DNA from: Tomitella biformata AHU 1821 | GTDB taxonomy: Bacteria; Actinomycetota; Actinomycetes; Mycobacteriales; Mycobacteriaceae | Reading direction: 5' to 3' | NCBI RefSeq assembly: GCF_000524475.1 | Contig: NZ_BAVQ01000070.1 | Location: 1-64,000 of the forward strand | DNA length: 64,000 nt | In this document: piece after piece, positions 33,356 to 41,695 of the stretch | How the letters are laid out: each line of letters begins with the position of its first letter | How positions within the stretch are numbered: the first letter of the stretch is position 1 | The notes under the pieces: model-generated | Databases searched by the model: none | Told to the model about the DNA's origin: nothing | The model's input: the letters and a program-made list of their open reading frames with translations, nothing else | Program-made: the position numbers and the translations under genes

Positions 33356-36331
33356 TTACTTGTCGTGGTCTTCTCGACTGCGTCGCAGCAGGTCTTCGAC
33401 GGTGACCTGCTTGGCGTTGTCGGCGTCGCGGTGCCGGCGGTTGTCTTGGCCGCCCTCGGCCGCGGGCTCCGCCGGCGGCTCCGTCGGGCGCCGGCGCTTG
33501 CCCTCGGGCGGAGCGCCGGGCTGGGTGCCGGCGGTCGGACTAGTAGTCGCCGGGGGATTCCCGGCCGCTGGCAGCGGGCGCCGCGCGGGCGCGGTCGGCC
33601 GGTCCTCCCAGGGGAACAGCGGTTGCGGCCGGTCAGTCCAGGACGACTTGCCGGAGAACTGGCGGGCAGCGGCATCGCTCGGCAGGTTGCCGGGCGGCGT
33701 CGCCCGCCGCCGACGGGGTGGCTCGGTGGCCGACCGCTCAGGCGCCTGCGGCTCGGTGACTCGGGGTTCGGTGACTCGGGGCTCGGCAGGCTTGGGCGCA
33801 CGGCGCGGTGGCGTGGCTGGCGGCGCGAGGGGTTCGGACCTGGGCTGCTCCGAGGGCGTGACCGGTGGCAGTGGGAACCGCGCGACATGCGGCGCGGTGG
33901 CCCCGCCCGCTGGGCCGTTCGCCGGGCCATTCGCTGGGCCATTTGCCGGGCCGCCCGCTCCCGGCGCGTCGGGCATGCCGAAGCGGGGCGGGAGGATGGT
34001 CGGGCGCTGGATCGGCCGCGGAGCCGGGGGCGACACCGGTGCGGCCGTGGCGACAGGCGCGGCAGGGGCCACGGGCATCTCGGGGACGATGCGTCGGGGG
34101 GCCAGAGGCTCCGCGGCAAACGCCGGCGTCAGGTCCGCAGTGATCCGCGGAATGATCGTCGTCACCTGATTGGCGGCGACGGCGCGGTGGACGGGGCGCT
34201 CGTCGGGCAGGTGCACCTCGCCGAGGCCGATCTTGTGCTGGATGCGCTTCATCCAGCGCGGCGCCCACCAGCAGTCATCCCCGAGCAGCGTCATCACCGC
34301 TGGGACCAGCAGCATGCGGATGACGGTGGCGTCGAGGACCAGCGCGGCGATCATGCCGTACGCGATGTACTTCATCATCACGATGTCGGAGAACCCGAAG
34401 GCCCCGGTCACGACGATCAAGATCAGCGCCGCGGCCGTGATGATGCGGCCGGTGTGGGCGGTGCCAGCCCGGATGGACTCCTGTGTGGTCGCGCCGTTCT
34501 CCCTGGCCTCGATCATTCGAGATAGCAGGAAGACCTCATAGTCGGTCGACAACCCGAAGATGATCGCCACCAACAGCACCAACACCGCGGACATCAGTGG
34601 ACCTGGGGTGAAGTTCAGGAATTCGGAGAAGTGGCCGTCGATGAAGATCCACGTCAGGATGCCGAGCGTCGAGCCGAGTCCCAACGCACTCATGAGGACG
34701 GCCTTGATTGGCAACACCAGCGATCCGAAGGCCAGGAACATCAGCATGGTGGTGACCAAGACGATGAATATCAGCATCATGGGCAGTCGGTCCAAGAGCG
34801 CGGTCACGGTGTCCTGCGTCATCGCGGGCACACCGCCGACCAGGATCTCGACGCCGTCGGGCGCGGAGATGGCGCGCAGTTCGTCGATGGTGGTGCCGGG
34901 CTTATCGGAGTCGACCAGGCCGGAGGTCAGCATATTGACGCCGTCGACCGAGGGCTTGGCGACGAAGGGCCCGGTGAAGCCCTCGACCTGCTGCACCTGG
35001 AGGGCGATGTCCATGAACTGCTGGTCGTCGGCGCCGGTGATGACGACGTTGACGGGGTTCGTGCGGAAGGTCGGGAACAGCTCGTCGAAGTGCTCCTGCG
35101 CGACGCGCGTCTCATTGTTCGGGGGCAGGTAGGTCTCGCTGAGCCCACCGAACGCGATGCTCTTGAAGGGCACGATCAGGAGCAGCAGAACCACGACGAT
35201 GGGGGTGGCGACCCAGGCCGGGTGCTTCATCACCCAGTCGGTCAACTTCCCCCAGAAGCCGTTCTCGATCTCCTCCTTCGTCTTGGTGCGACGCAGGAAC
35301 GGCAGGCCCCACGCGTCGACCCGCTTGCCGAGCATGCCGAGGAGCGCCGGCAGCACGGTAATGGAGAGCAACGCGGCGAGGAAGATTGCGGCGAGGCCGC
35401 CGAGCGCCACAGATTTCAGGAAGCCTTGCGGGAACATCAGCAGGCCCGCGAACGAGACGACGAGCATCGTGGCCGAGAACAGGACGGTCCGACCGGCCGT
35501 CATGACGGTGCGGCGGACCGCCACCTCCACCTCATAGCCCTCGGCTATCTCCTCGCGGAATCTGCTCACTATGAACAGCCCGTAGTCGATGGCCATGCCG
35601 AGCCCAATCAGCGTCACCACCGGCTGGGCGAAGGTGTTGACCTCGATGAAGTGCGTCAACACCCACATCGCGCCGGTGGCGCCGGCAATCGTGAGCACGC
35701 CGATGATAACCGGCAGGCTGGCCGCGACGACGCCGCCGAAGACGAAGAACAGCAGTAGTGCGACCAGGGGCAGCGCGATGATCTCGGCGCGGAGGGTGTC
35801 CTTCTCCATGCCGGTGCCGAGCGCATCGCCGATGGCCTGCAGGCCCGAGACCTCCACGGTGGTGCCGGGTATGTCGAAGGCGTCCTCGAGGGATTTGAAC
35901 TGGTTCAGCGACTCCGTGTCGGTGGTGCCGGTCAACTCCACGCTCGCGAAGGCGTGGTGCTTCGTCGGGTCGGCGAGGGCCGGTGTCTTGAGCGACCAAT
36001 AGCTGTTGATCGTCCCGATGGTGTCGGGGTGGTCCGCCTTGACCTGGTCGAGGTGCCCGGCGACCTTCTCGGCGAACGCCGGGTCATCGACCGTCAGGCC
36101 CGCGGGGGCCGTGAAGACGAGGATGATGTCGCTGGAGTGGTCTCGGCCGAAGGTCTGGTCGGCCAGGATCGCCGCCTGGGTGGACTCCGAGTTCGGGTCG
36201 TCGTAGCCGCTCTGGCTCAGCTGGGCGGGCAGCCCGAGGCCGAACACGCCGCCGATGAGCAACATCAAGGTCAGCACGCCGACAACAAGGCGGCGATGGC
36301 GGTAGACGAACCGCCCCCAGAAGGCGAACAA
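33356..36331 (-). CDS. mmpL3: MmpL3 family trehalose monomycolate exporter
   Basis: A 991-residue RND-family transporter that moves trehalose monomycolate across the inner membrane and is essential in mycobacteria. Two Asp-Tyr proton-relay pairs are visible: Asp249/Tyr250 in GMAIDYGLF and Asp597/Tyr598 in LSTDYEVFLL. Helices and two large outer loops have the normal layout. After about residue 705 comes a 285-residue Pro/Ala-rich cytosolic tail with NGPA x4 and RVTEP x2. The TTG start is supported by AGGAG 9 bp upstream and by the family N-terminus MFAFWGR. Synteny with an NYN protein and trmB matches Rv0206c-Rv0208c. Confidence 0.95.
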   Translation of the reverse strand: MFAFWGRFVYRHRRLVVGVLTLMLLIGGVFGLGLPAQLSQSGYDDPNSESTQAAILADQTFGRDHSSDIILVFTAPAGLTVDDPAFAEKVAGHLDQVKADHPDTIGTINSYWSLKTPALADPTKHHAFASVELTGTTDTESLNQFKSLEDAFDIPGTTVEVSGLQAIGDALGTGMEKDTLRAEIIALPLVALLLFFVFGGVVAASLPVIIGVLTIAGATGAMWVLTHFIEVNTFAQPVVTLIGLGMAIDYGLFIVSRFREEIAEGYEVEVAVRRTVMTAGRTVLFSATMLVVSFAGLLMFPQGFLKSVALGGLAAIFLAALLSITVLPALLGMLGKRVDAWGLPFLRRTKTKEEIENGFWGKLTDWVMKHPAWVATPIVVVLLLLIVPFKSIAFGGLSETYLPPNNETRVAQEHFDELFPTFRTNPVNVVITGADDQQFMDIALQVQQVEGFTGPFVAKPSVDGVNMLTSGLVDSDKPGTTIDELRAISAPDGVEILVGGVPAMTQDTVTALLDRLPMMLIFIVLVTTMLMFLAFGSLVLPIKAVLMSALGLGSTLGILTWIFIDGHFSEFLNFTPGPLMSAVLVLLVAIIFGLSTDYEVFLLSRMIEARENGATTQESIRAGTAHTGRIITAAALILIVVTGAFGFSDIVMMKYIAYGMIAALVLDATVIRMLLVPAVMTLLGDDCWWAPRWMKRIQHKIGLGEVHLPDERPVHRAVAANQVTTIIPRITADLTPAFAAEPLAPRRIVPEMPVAPAAPVATAAPVSPPAPRPIQRPTILPPRFGMPDAPGAGGPANGPANGPANGPAGGATAPHVARFPLPPVTPSEQPRSEPLAPPATPPRRAPKPAEPRVTEPRVTEPQAPERSATEPPRRRRATPPGNLPSDAAARQFSGKSSWTDRPQPLFPWEDRPTAPARRPLPAAGNPPATTSPTAGTQPGAPPEGKRRRPTEPPAEPAAEGGQDNRRHRDADNAKQVTVEDLLRRSREDHDK
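33911..33958. repeat. Tandem 12-bp repeat (NGPA) in the mmpL3 C-terminal tail
   Basis: About four 12-bp units of the form GGGCCRTTYGCY encode consecutive Asn-Gly-Pro-Ala units in the disordered tail of MmpL3. A separate 15-bp duplication (RVTEP) lies at about 33750-33786. Both keep the frame. Confidence 0.75.
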
Positions 36332-36347
36332 CGTTCGGTGCTCCTAT

Positions 36348-37007
36348 CTAGCGGCTGTTGAGCAGGGCGGAGAGCGGGCGGAACGGCTGCAGCCAAGCAC
36401 CCTCGTCGGGCAGGGAGTCCAGGCTGACGCGCGGCAGCGGCTCGCGGAAGACCCCGGGGATGTCCTCGAGGTCGACGAAGCTCAGCAGGGACGAGCTCAC
36501 CGCCCAGCTGGCGTGCTCGCGGAAGCCGATGACCTGCACCGGGATGCCGGCGGCGGCGATCAGCTCCAGGGGCTCGCGGAAAGCTTGCCCGTCGGCTGAC
36601 GCGACCACCAGGCCCGCGAGGCCGGGCCCCTGGTGGCGCAGCGCGATGTGGTCGAGCATGTCGGAGTCGACATCGCTGTCATCGTCGATCTTCGGCTTCG
36701 CGAACACCGCGAAGCCCACGTTGCGCAGGGCCTCTACCCACGGCCGGACCACGTCCGCGCTGCCGTGCGCGATGTTCGTGAACACCGTCGCCTCGGGCTC
36801 GAGCAGCTCGCGTTGCCCTGGGGCCTCAAGGGCCGTGAGCTCGGCGGTGAAGTTGAGGAGCCAGCGTCCCAGGGCGTCGAACCGGGGCCGGTGCGCGGCC
36901 GTCGGGCGTCCGCCGAGGATCGCGCCGAGCCCCATGTCGAGGTTGGGCGCGTCCCACACCAGCAAGACGTGCTTGCCGGGCGCTGCGTCTTGGTGGTCCT
37001 GGCTCAT
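36348..37007 (-). CDS. NYN (PIN-like) domain putative ribonuclease, Rv0207c-type
   Basis: A 219-residue soluble protein. NYN domains are PIN-like metal-dependent nucleases. The expected acidic cluster is visible: Asp19, Asn22 and Asp24 in VWDAPNLDM, further Asp residues in KIDDDSDVDSDMLDH, and Asp in VVASADGQAF. It is encoded between mmpL3 and trmB and overlaps trmB by ATGA, the same order as Rv0206c-Rv0208c. An RNA- or tRNA-related nuclease role is plausible because of trmB, but no activity is established that I can point to. Confidence 0.85.
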   Translation of the reverse strand: MSQDHQDAAPGKHVLLVWDAPNLDMGLGAILGGRPTAAHRPRFDALGRWLLNFTAELTALEAPGQRELLEPEATVFTNIAHGSADVVRPWVEALRNVGFAVFAKPKIDDDSDVDSDMLDHIALRHQGPGLAGLVVASADGQAFREPLELIAAAGIPVQVIGFREHASWAVSSSLLSFVDLEDIPGVFREPLPRVSLDSLPDEGAWLQPFRPLSALLNSR

Positions 37008-37786
37008 GAGTCGGTTTTTCTCCAGATCATCTCTGTGACGGGGCTCCCGGCGCGTTGAGCCTTGCCCTCGAACTTTGTGACAGGGCGGTCGAGGCTGATC
37101 GGGGCAACTCCGTCGAGCCTACGCAGTGCGGGCTCCGCGAGGCTCGCTTCTGCGATCGCTTCGGCATAATCGGCGTGGTCGGTGGCAACGTGTAGGACGC
37201 CGCCGGTCTTCAGCCGCGACGCGATCAGCGAGAACGTCGCAGGTTGCAGCAACCTGCGCTTATTGTGGCGCTTCTTCGGCCACGGGTCCGGGAAGAAAAC
37301 CCGCACGCCGGTCAGTGACTCGGGGGCAATCATGTTCTCCATCACATCGACACCGTCGCCGCGGAGCAACCGCAGGTTGGTGATGCCCCCGCGCTTGATG
37401 GCGTGCAGCAGCTGGGCCAGTCCGGGCTTGTAGACCTCGACGGACATGACGTTGAATTCGGGTTCCAGGGGCGCCATCGCGGCGGTGGAGGTGCCCGTGC
37501 CGGCGCCGATCTCCAGGATCAGCGGCGCGACGCGGCCAAACCACTCCTCGGCGTCGATCAATTGGTCGGAGACGTCGCGGCCGATCGTCCCCCACGTCTC
37601 CTCCCACGTTTGCAGCTGCGCCGGGGTCAGGGTGCCGCTGCGGGTGCGAAAGCTGGTGACGCGGGGATGCAGGCGGGAGCGACCGTATTTGTCCCGCTCC
37701 ACCGCGTCCGGTTCCACCCCACGCGATTCCGTGGCGTTGGGGGCGTCTTCCGGCTGATTTTGAGGCGTCGTTTGGGCATTGTCCAC
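37004..37786 (-). CDS. trmB: tRNA (guanine(46)-N7)-methyltransferase
   Basis: A 260-residue SAM-dependent enzyme that forms m7G46 in the tRNA variable loop. The SAM motif is LILEIGAGTGTSTAAMA. The family motif FFPDPWPKKRHNKRRLLQP carries the conserved Asp-Pro-Trp-x-Lys. TKFEGKAQRAGSPVTEMIW is the TrmB C-terminal signature. The N-terminal 40 residues are an acidic low-complexity extension common in actinobacteria. GTG start at 37786 with GGAAG about 9 bp upstream. First gene of the trmB-NYN-mmpL3 leftward operon. Confidence 0.93.
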   Translation of the reverse strand: MDNAQTTPQNQPEDAPNATESRGVEPDAVERDKYGRSRLHPRVTSFRTRSGTLTPAQLQTWEETWGTIGRDVSDQLIDAEEWFGRVAPLILEIGAGTGTSTAAMAPLEPEFNVMSVEVYKPGLAQLLHAIKRGGITNLRLLRGDGVDVMENMIAPESLTGVRVFFPDPWPKKRHNKRRLLQPATFSLIASRLKTGGVLHVATDHADYAEAIAEASLAEPALRRLDGVAPISLDRPVTKFEGKAQRAGSPVTEMIWRKTDS

Positions 37787-37965
37787 ACGTACATGCTTCC
37801 GTATCTCTCTTGGCCGGGAGAGGCGGGGCCATATTTAGGGGGTTGCCCGGCTATCGCGGTTCTGTGCGGGACACGCTATTCTGATCGGACGTGAGGTGGG
37901 TCACGTGGTGTCCGGGGGGATGGCGTGACGGCCCCTCGATGGGGGATTGCCGGGGAGGCGCTGGG

Positions 37966-38754
37966 GTGGTGGGGCAGATGACGTCGCAGTTAGCGCAGGT
38001 CCAGCCGGTTTGTGTGGCGATTGGCGGCCGTGCGGGCGTGGGCCGATCCACATTGGTCGATGCGCTCGCGGGACGGCTGGCGGGACTGGGGCCCCTGACT
38101 GTCGGCGAGTTGCCGCCCTCCAACGATCCCACTGCCAACGATCGTGTGCGCGCTCCCGACGCGTATGGCCGGGACGTTCCGATCGACATCGTGGTGCACA
38201 TGATCCTGCGATCGCCGCAGGACTCCGACCGCGCCGCTATCCGCATGCACCGCGGCCGCGGGATCCCGGTGCTGGGCGTGCTGGCCCGGGCCGACACGAC
38301 CCCAGAGTGCTGGGCAGTCGCGGAAAGGTGCACGGAGCTGCCGCTGCTGCCCGTGGGGCTGGACCGGAATCGGGGATGGCTCGGCCTGGACGAGTTGGTG
38401 GACTGCCTGTCGGCGGGGATCGCCGAGATCCTGGCGGGGCGGGCGGACCGAGAGCTGGCCCAGCTGGACCGGTGGGCACTGGAGGGCACCGAGCGGGATC
38501 GTCTCGAGCGGCTGCTGGCCGGGCCCGACGCGCTGCGCCTACGGATGACCGGCGCCAAGAACTGGGCCGACACCACCGACACCGTCGAGGGCGCGTTGGC
38601 TGCGGCGGCCCGTTGGCGGGTGCTGGCCAACACCGCCCCGCAGCCGGCGGACGCCGAGCGGGCCCGCAACTGGCATCGGCGGCACGTGGCCCGCGCGGTC
38701 CAACTGGGCGCTGGTCAACTGGGTGCTGGCCGCGGCGAAGGCGAAGTCGGATGA
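37966..38754 (+). CDS. P-loop NTPase-like protein, Rv0209-type
   Basis: A 262-residue protein starting with a Walker-A-like loop GGRAGVGRST at about residues 20-29, where the usual Lys is Arg27. VHMILRSPQD and PVLGVLARADTTPE sit where G-proteins have their switch and (N/T)KxD-like elements. GTG at 37966 was chosen because GGAGG is 7 bp upstream; ATG 37978 or GTG 37891 are alternatives. The stop overlaps the next gene by ATGA, so the two are made together. Gene order after trmB matches Rv0209-Rv0210 of M. tuberculosis, both uncharacterised. A septum- or membrane-associated GTPase pair is a guess. Confidence 0.75.
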   Translation: MVGQMTSQLAQVQPVCVAIGGRAGVGRSTLVDALAGRLAGLGPLTVGELPPSNDPTANDRVRAPDAYGRDVPIDIVVHMILRSPQDSDRAAIRMHRGRGIPVLGVLARADTTPECWAVAERCTELPLLPVGLDRNRGWLGLDELVDCLSAGIAEILAGRADRELAQLDRWALEGTERDRLERLLAGPDALRLRMTGAKNWADTTDTVEGALAAAARWRVLANTAPQPADAERARNWHRRHVARAVQLGAGQLGAGRGEGEVG

Positions 38755-40181
38755 GCGGGGTCGACGCGCAACTGCTCGACGGCGTCCGGGCCTGGCTCGG
38801 TGAGGGCCCCGGGGCCCGACGCCTGGCCCGCGCGGGCGGTCCCGGGCCGCGGGTGCTCTACGCGTCCGGCGTGGCCGAGGTGCCGGACTTGCCCTGCGAC
38901 GGCGCGGTGACGGTCGTGGTGCTCGACGGCGAGGTGCCGCTCGGCTCCGACGAGCTGGCGATGCTCTGCGAGGTGCCGGCGCCGCCCGCCGGGGTGGTGT
39001 TTGCGCTAGCCGGTGGCGGCGCGGCCGACCAGGTGAGCCGGGCGATCCAGGAACGCAATCGTGCCCTCCTCGCGGCGTTCACGCCGGGGTTGGAGTTCGC
39101 GCCGATGGTGCCCCTGGACCTAGAACAGGGCCAGGGCCAGAGCCATGTCCTGGCGGCGGCCGTTGCCGCGGCGTCGGAGCGGATGCGGGGCCGGGACCGC
39201 CTGGCGGAGGTGGCCGCGTCGACGATCGACTTCGAGGCTGCTCGGCAGCGCAGGCGGCTCTCGGCCCTGCAGCGGGATCCGCAATTCGACCGCCTGCGGG
39301 CGGAGCGGGCTGTGATGTTGCGATCTCGGCACGGGGCACAGGCCCAGGGCGGGGGAGCTGGCGGCCTCCCGGCGCAGTTGGCGGGGCTGCGGGCCGCCTT
39401 CGGGCTGGCCCGGGTGGATCTTGGCCACGACCTCGCGAGCCAGTGCCGGCACGTCTCGAGCACGGTGCGGCTGGAGCTCGACGCGGCGACCAAGGAGGAC
39501 CTGCGCGGCTTCCCTCACCGGCTGCACGACGCCCTGTCCGGGCTTGGGACCGACCTGGACCGGAACATCTCCGCGCGGCTGCGCGCCCTCGCCCCCGCGC
39601 TGCCGGTCGGCAGCACGGACAGCCCCGGGCCAGGGATCGAGGAGCCACGGGGCGGCGCCCTCGCCTTCGAGGATCGCTTGATGATCGTGATGGGCGCCTC
39701 GGGGGGCCTGGGCCTGGGGCGATTGTTGACGACGCCCCTGCAAGTCGTGGGCCTCCCGGAAGTGCTCGCCGTGCCCATCATGTTGGTGGTGGGCGCGGCG
39801 CTCGCCTGGTGGATCGTCCGGGCACGCGCGAATGCCGGCGACCGCCAACGGATGCGGCACTGGGCCGGGGAGGCGATAGCGGAGTTCAAGGCCCGCTGGG
39901 AGCGGACACTCGCCCAGCGGGCCCTCGACGCGGAGGCGGCGGCCGTTGGGATGCTGGGCGAGGAGCACGCGCGCGTCGTGCAGGAGACAGACCGTCGGCT
40001 CGCCGAGCTGGAGACGAGGCTTTCCCGCCTGGGCCGCGAGCGCGAGGGCAAGGCGGCGGCAGTGCACACCAGAGTGGCTCAGGCGGAGCGACTGCGGGCA
40101 GCGCTCGCCCCGCACGTGCGGTGGTCGATGACCGCGGACTGCTCGATGACGAGGGAGGACAGCAAAAATGTGGACGTCTGA
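38751..40181 (+). CDS. Membrane-associated coiled-coil protein, Rv0210-type
   Basis: A 476-residue protein of unknown function. Residues about 1-130 contain an alpha/beta region, VTVVVLDGEVPLGSDELAML, reminiscent of a G-domain without P-loop. Helical segments rich in Arg/Leu follow. Two hydrophobic stretches at about 330-370 (VMGASGGLGLGRLL; AVPIMLVVGAALAWWIV) would anchor it in the membrane. The last 90 residues are strongly coiled-coil (EETDRRLAELETRLSRLGRERE-like). It overlaps the P-loop gene by ATGA at its start and the small acidic gene by 14 bp at its end. The layout recalls dynamin-like or GIMAP-like membrane proteins, but that is only resemblance. Confidence 0.75.
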   Translation: MSGVDAQLLDGVRAWLGEGPGARRLARAGGPGPRVLYASGVAEVPDLPCDGAVTVVVLDGEVPLGSDELAMLCEVPAPPAGVVFALAGGGAADQVSRAIQERNRALLAAFTPGLEFAPMVPLDLEQGQGQSHVLAAAVAAASERMRGRDRLAEVAASTIDFEAARQRRRLSALQRDPQFDRLRAERAVMLRSRHGAQAQGGGAGGLPAQLAGLRAAFGLARVDLGHDLASQCRHVSSTVRLELDAATKEDLRGFPHRLHDALSGLGTDLDRNISARLRALAPALPVGSTDSPGPGIEEPRGGALAFEDRLMIVMGASGGLGLGRLLTTPLQVVGLPEVLAVPIMLVVGAALAWWIVRARANAGDRQRMRHWAGEAIAEFKARWERTLAQRALDAEAAAVGMLGEEHARVVQETDRRLAELETRLSRLGREREGKAAAVHTRVAQAERLRAALAPHVRWSMTADCSMTREDSKNVDV

Positions 40182-40488
40182 TGAGTTCGTGGGCTTCGGC
40201 GGGATAGAGGGTGGCGGGGAGGGCCACCCGGAGGCACCCGATGGCGATCAGGTGCAGTTCACGCCCATCGCCTTCGACTCGTTGACCGCGATCGACACCG
40301 ATGGCGACGGCATCTTCGAGACGATGATCGTCCAGGACGGCGACGATCTGACCCTGGTCTACGACCTCGACGGGGACGGGCTCACCGACTTCCAGACGGA
40401 GTTCAAGGAAACCGGCGAACCGATGTCGTGGCGCGATGAGCGCGACGAGGACGGCCAATGGCACTGGCGGCGCGTCGACGGCTCCTAG
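40168..40488 (+). CDS. Small acidic EF-hand/dockerin-like protein
   Basis: A 106-residue, very acidic protein with no signal peptide. Two Ca-binding-like loops are seen, DTDGDGIFE and DLDGDGLTDF, each with the Asp-x-Asp-Gly-Asp-Gly pattern, separated by about 25 residues. The C-terminal third is charged with Trp (MSWRDERDEDGQWHWRR). The start codon lies 14 bp inside the end of the membrane/coiled-coil gene, implying translational coupling. Probably a calcium-binding or structural accessory protein of the preceding pair; this link is inference. Confidence 0.75.
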   Translation: MWTSDEFVGFGGIEGGGEGHPEAPDGDQVQFTPIAFDSLTAIDTDGDGIFETMIVQDGDDLTLVYDLDGDGLTDFQTEFKETGEPMSWRDERDEDGQWHWRRVDGS

Positions 40489-40505
40489 CCGCCTCGTCGG
40501 CTCGA

Positions 40506-40527
40506 TCCCCGGCGCAATCACCGGGGG
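40506..40527 (+). terminator. Weak hairpin after the acidic-protein gene
   Basis: CCCCGG, an 8-nt loop and CCGGGG occur about 18 bp after the stop, with no T-run. It may end the three-gene transcript, or be chance in GC-rich DNA. Confidence 0.35.
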
Positions 40528-40569
40528 GCGCGTACCGCCTGGGACGGGGAGACGGGCCATCATGGAGGT

Positions 40570-41505
40570 ATGGGTAGTAAAAGTGGGAGTTTCAGTGACA
40601 TCCACAGCGCGCGGGTGGAGGGGACCATCGCGGTGGGGCTGCGCCGGGACCGGCGGCTGAGTTTCTCGGAGTTCGGAGCGCCGACCGGGCGGGCGGTCTT
40701 CTGGCTGCACGGCACACCCGGCGCCCGGCGGCAGATCCCCAACGAGGCGCGCGAGTTCGCGCTCCGTGAGGGGATCCGCATCGTGGGGCTGGACCGGCCG
40801 GGCATCGGCTCGTCGACTCCCCACGTGTACGGCTCCTTTCGTGAGTTCACGAGCGACCTGGAGATCGTGGCGGACTGCCTGGGCATTGGCGAGATGGCCG
40901 TCGTCGGACTCTCCGGCGGCGGGCCGTACACCCTCGCGGCCGCGGACCACATGCCCGACCGTGTGAAGGCGGCCGGTGTCCTCGGCGGCGTCGCTCCCAC
41001 CCGCGGACCCGATGCCATCGCAGGCGGCCTCGCCGGCCTCGGCGCGCGATTCGCGCCCCTGGTCTCGGCTGGCCGGGTGCCCATCGGCATCGGGCTCACG
41101 GCCACGGTGCGGATGGTCAAGCCGTTCGCTTCGCCGATCATCGACATGTACGGCCTCCTCTCGCCCGCCGGGGACCGGAATTTGCTCGCGCGCCCGGAGT
41201 TCAAGGCGATGTTCCTCGACGACTTGCTCAACGGCAGTCGCAAGCAGTTCTCGGCCCCGTTCTCGGACATCATGCTGTTCTCCAAGGAGTGGGACTTCCG
41301 GCTGGGCGAGGTGCGGCCATCGGTCACCTGGTGGCACGGCGATGCGGACCACATCGTGCCGCTGAGCCATGGCAAGCACTGCGTGGCATTGCTCCCACAC
41401 GCCACGATGCGCGTGCTGGAAGGCGAGAGCCACCTCGGCGGATTGGGCGTGGCGGAGGAGATCTTGGCCACGCTACTCAACATTTGGGACCATTCAGGCA
41501 GCTAA
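40570..41505 (+). CDS. Alpha/beta-fold hydrolase
   Basis: A 311-residue alpha/beta hydrolase. The oxyanion motif is FWLHGTPGARR. The nucleophile elbow GLSGGGPYTLAAA carries Ser. A late His in GESHLGG completes the probable triad, with an acid in WHGDADHIVP. DRPGIGSS is the usual strand-4 loop. The ATG start has GGAGG too close upstream, so the exact start is uncertain. It is transcribed with its neighbours toward pckA, but the 80-bp gap leaves operon membership open. Substrate unknown: an esterase, epoxide hydrolase or haloalkane-type enzyme is possible. Confidence 0.85.
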   Translation: MGSKSGSFSDIHSARVEGTIAVGLRRDRRLSFSEFGAPTGRAVFWLHGTPGARRQIPNEAREFALREGIRIVGLDRPGIGSSTPHVYGSFREFTSDLEIVADCLGIGEMAVVGLSGGGPYTLAAADHMPDRVKAAGVLGGVAPTRGPDAIAGGLAGLGARFAPLVSAGRVPIGIGLTATVRMVKPFASPIIDMYGLLSPAGDRNLLARPEFKAMFLDDLLNGSRKQFSAPFSDIMLFSKEWDFRLGEVRPSVTWWHGDADHIVPLSHGKHCVALLPHATMRVLEGESHLGGLGVAEEILATLLNIWDHSGS

Positions 41506-41560
41506 AACGCCAGGTTATATCGCGTACTGACTGGTAACGGGGGACCCGCTTTCGTGAATT

Positions 41561-41568
41561 TTTGCAAA
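41561..41568. promoter_or_regulatory. TTTGCAAA palindrome upstream of pckA
   Basis: The 190-bp region before pckA holds the perfect 8-bp palindrome TTTGCAAA in an AT-richer patch about 130 bp before the start. It resembles the core of RamB acetate-metabolism sites in corynebacteria. Weak evidence; no other clear element is seen in this gap. Confidence 0.2.
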
Positions 41569-41695
41569 CGGCGTTAACCTCGGTGCAGGACTTCCGGCGC
41601 TCACCTGCCATCAAGCGCGGTTTTGTCGGTCATTTTGTGACCGCGGACTCGTGCCTGTTGGCGCGTGAGCAGCACCCACACTGCAGGAGAGGCTG

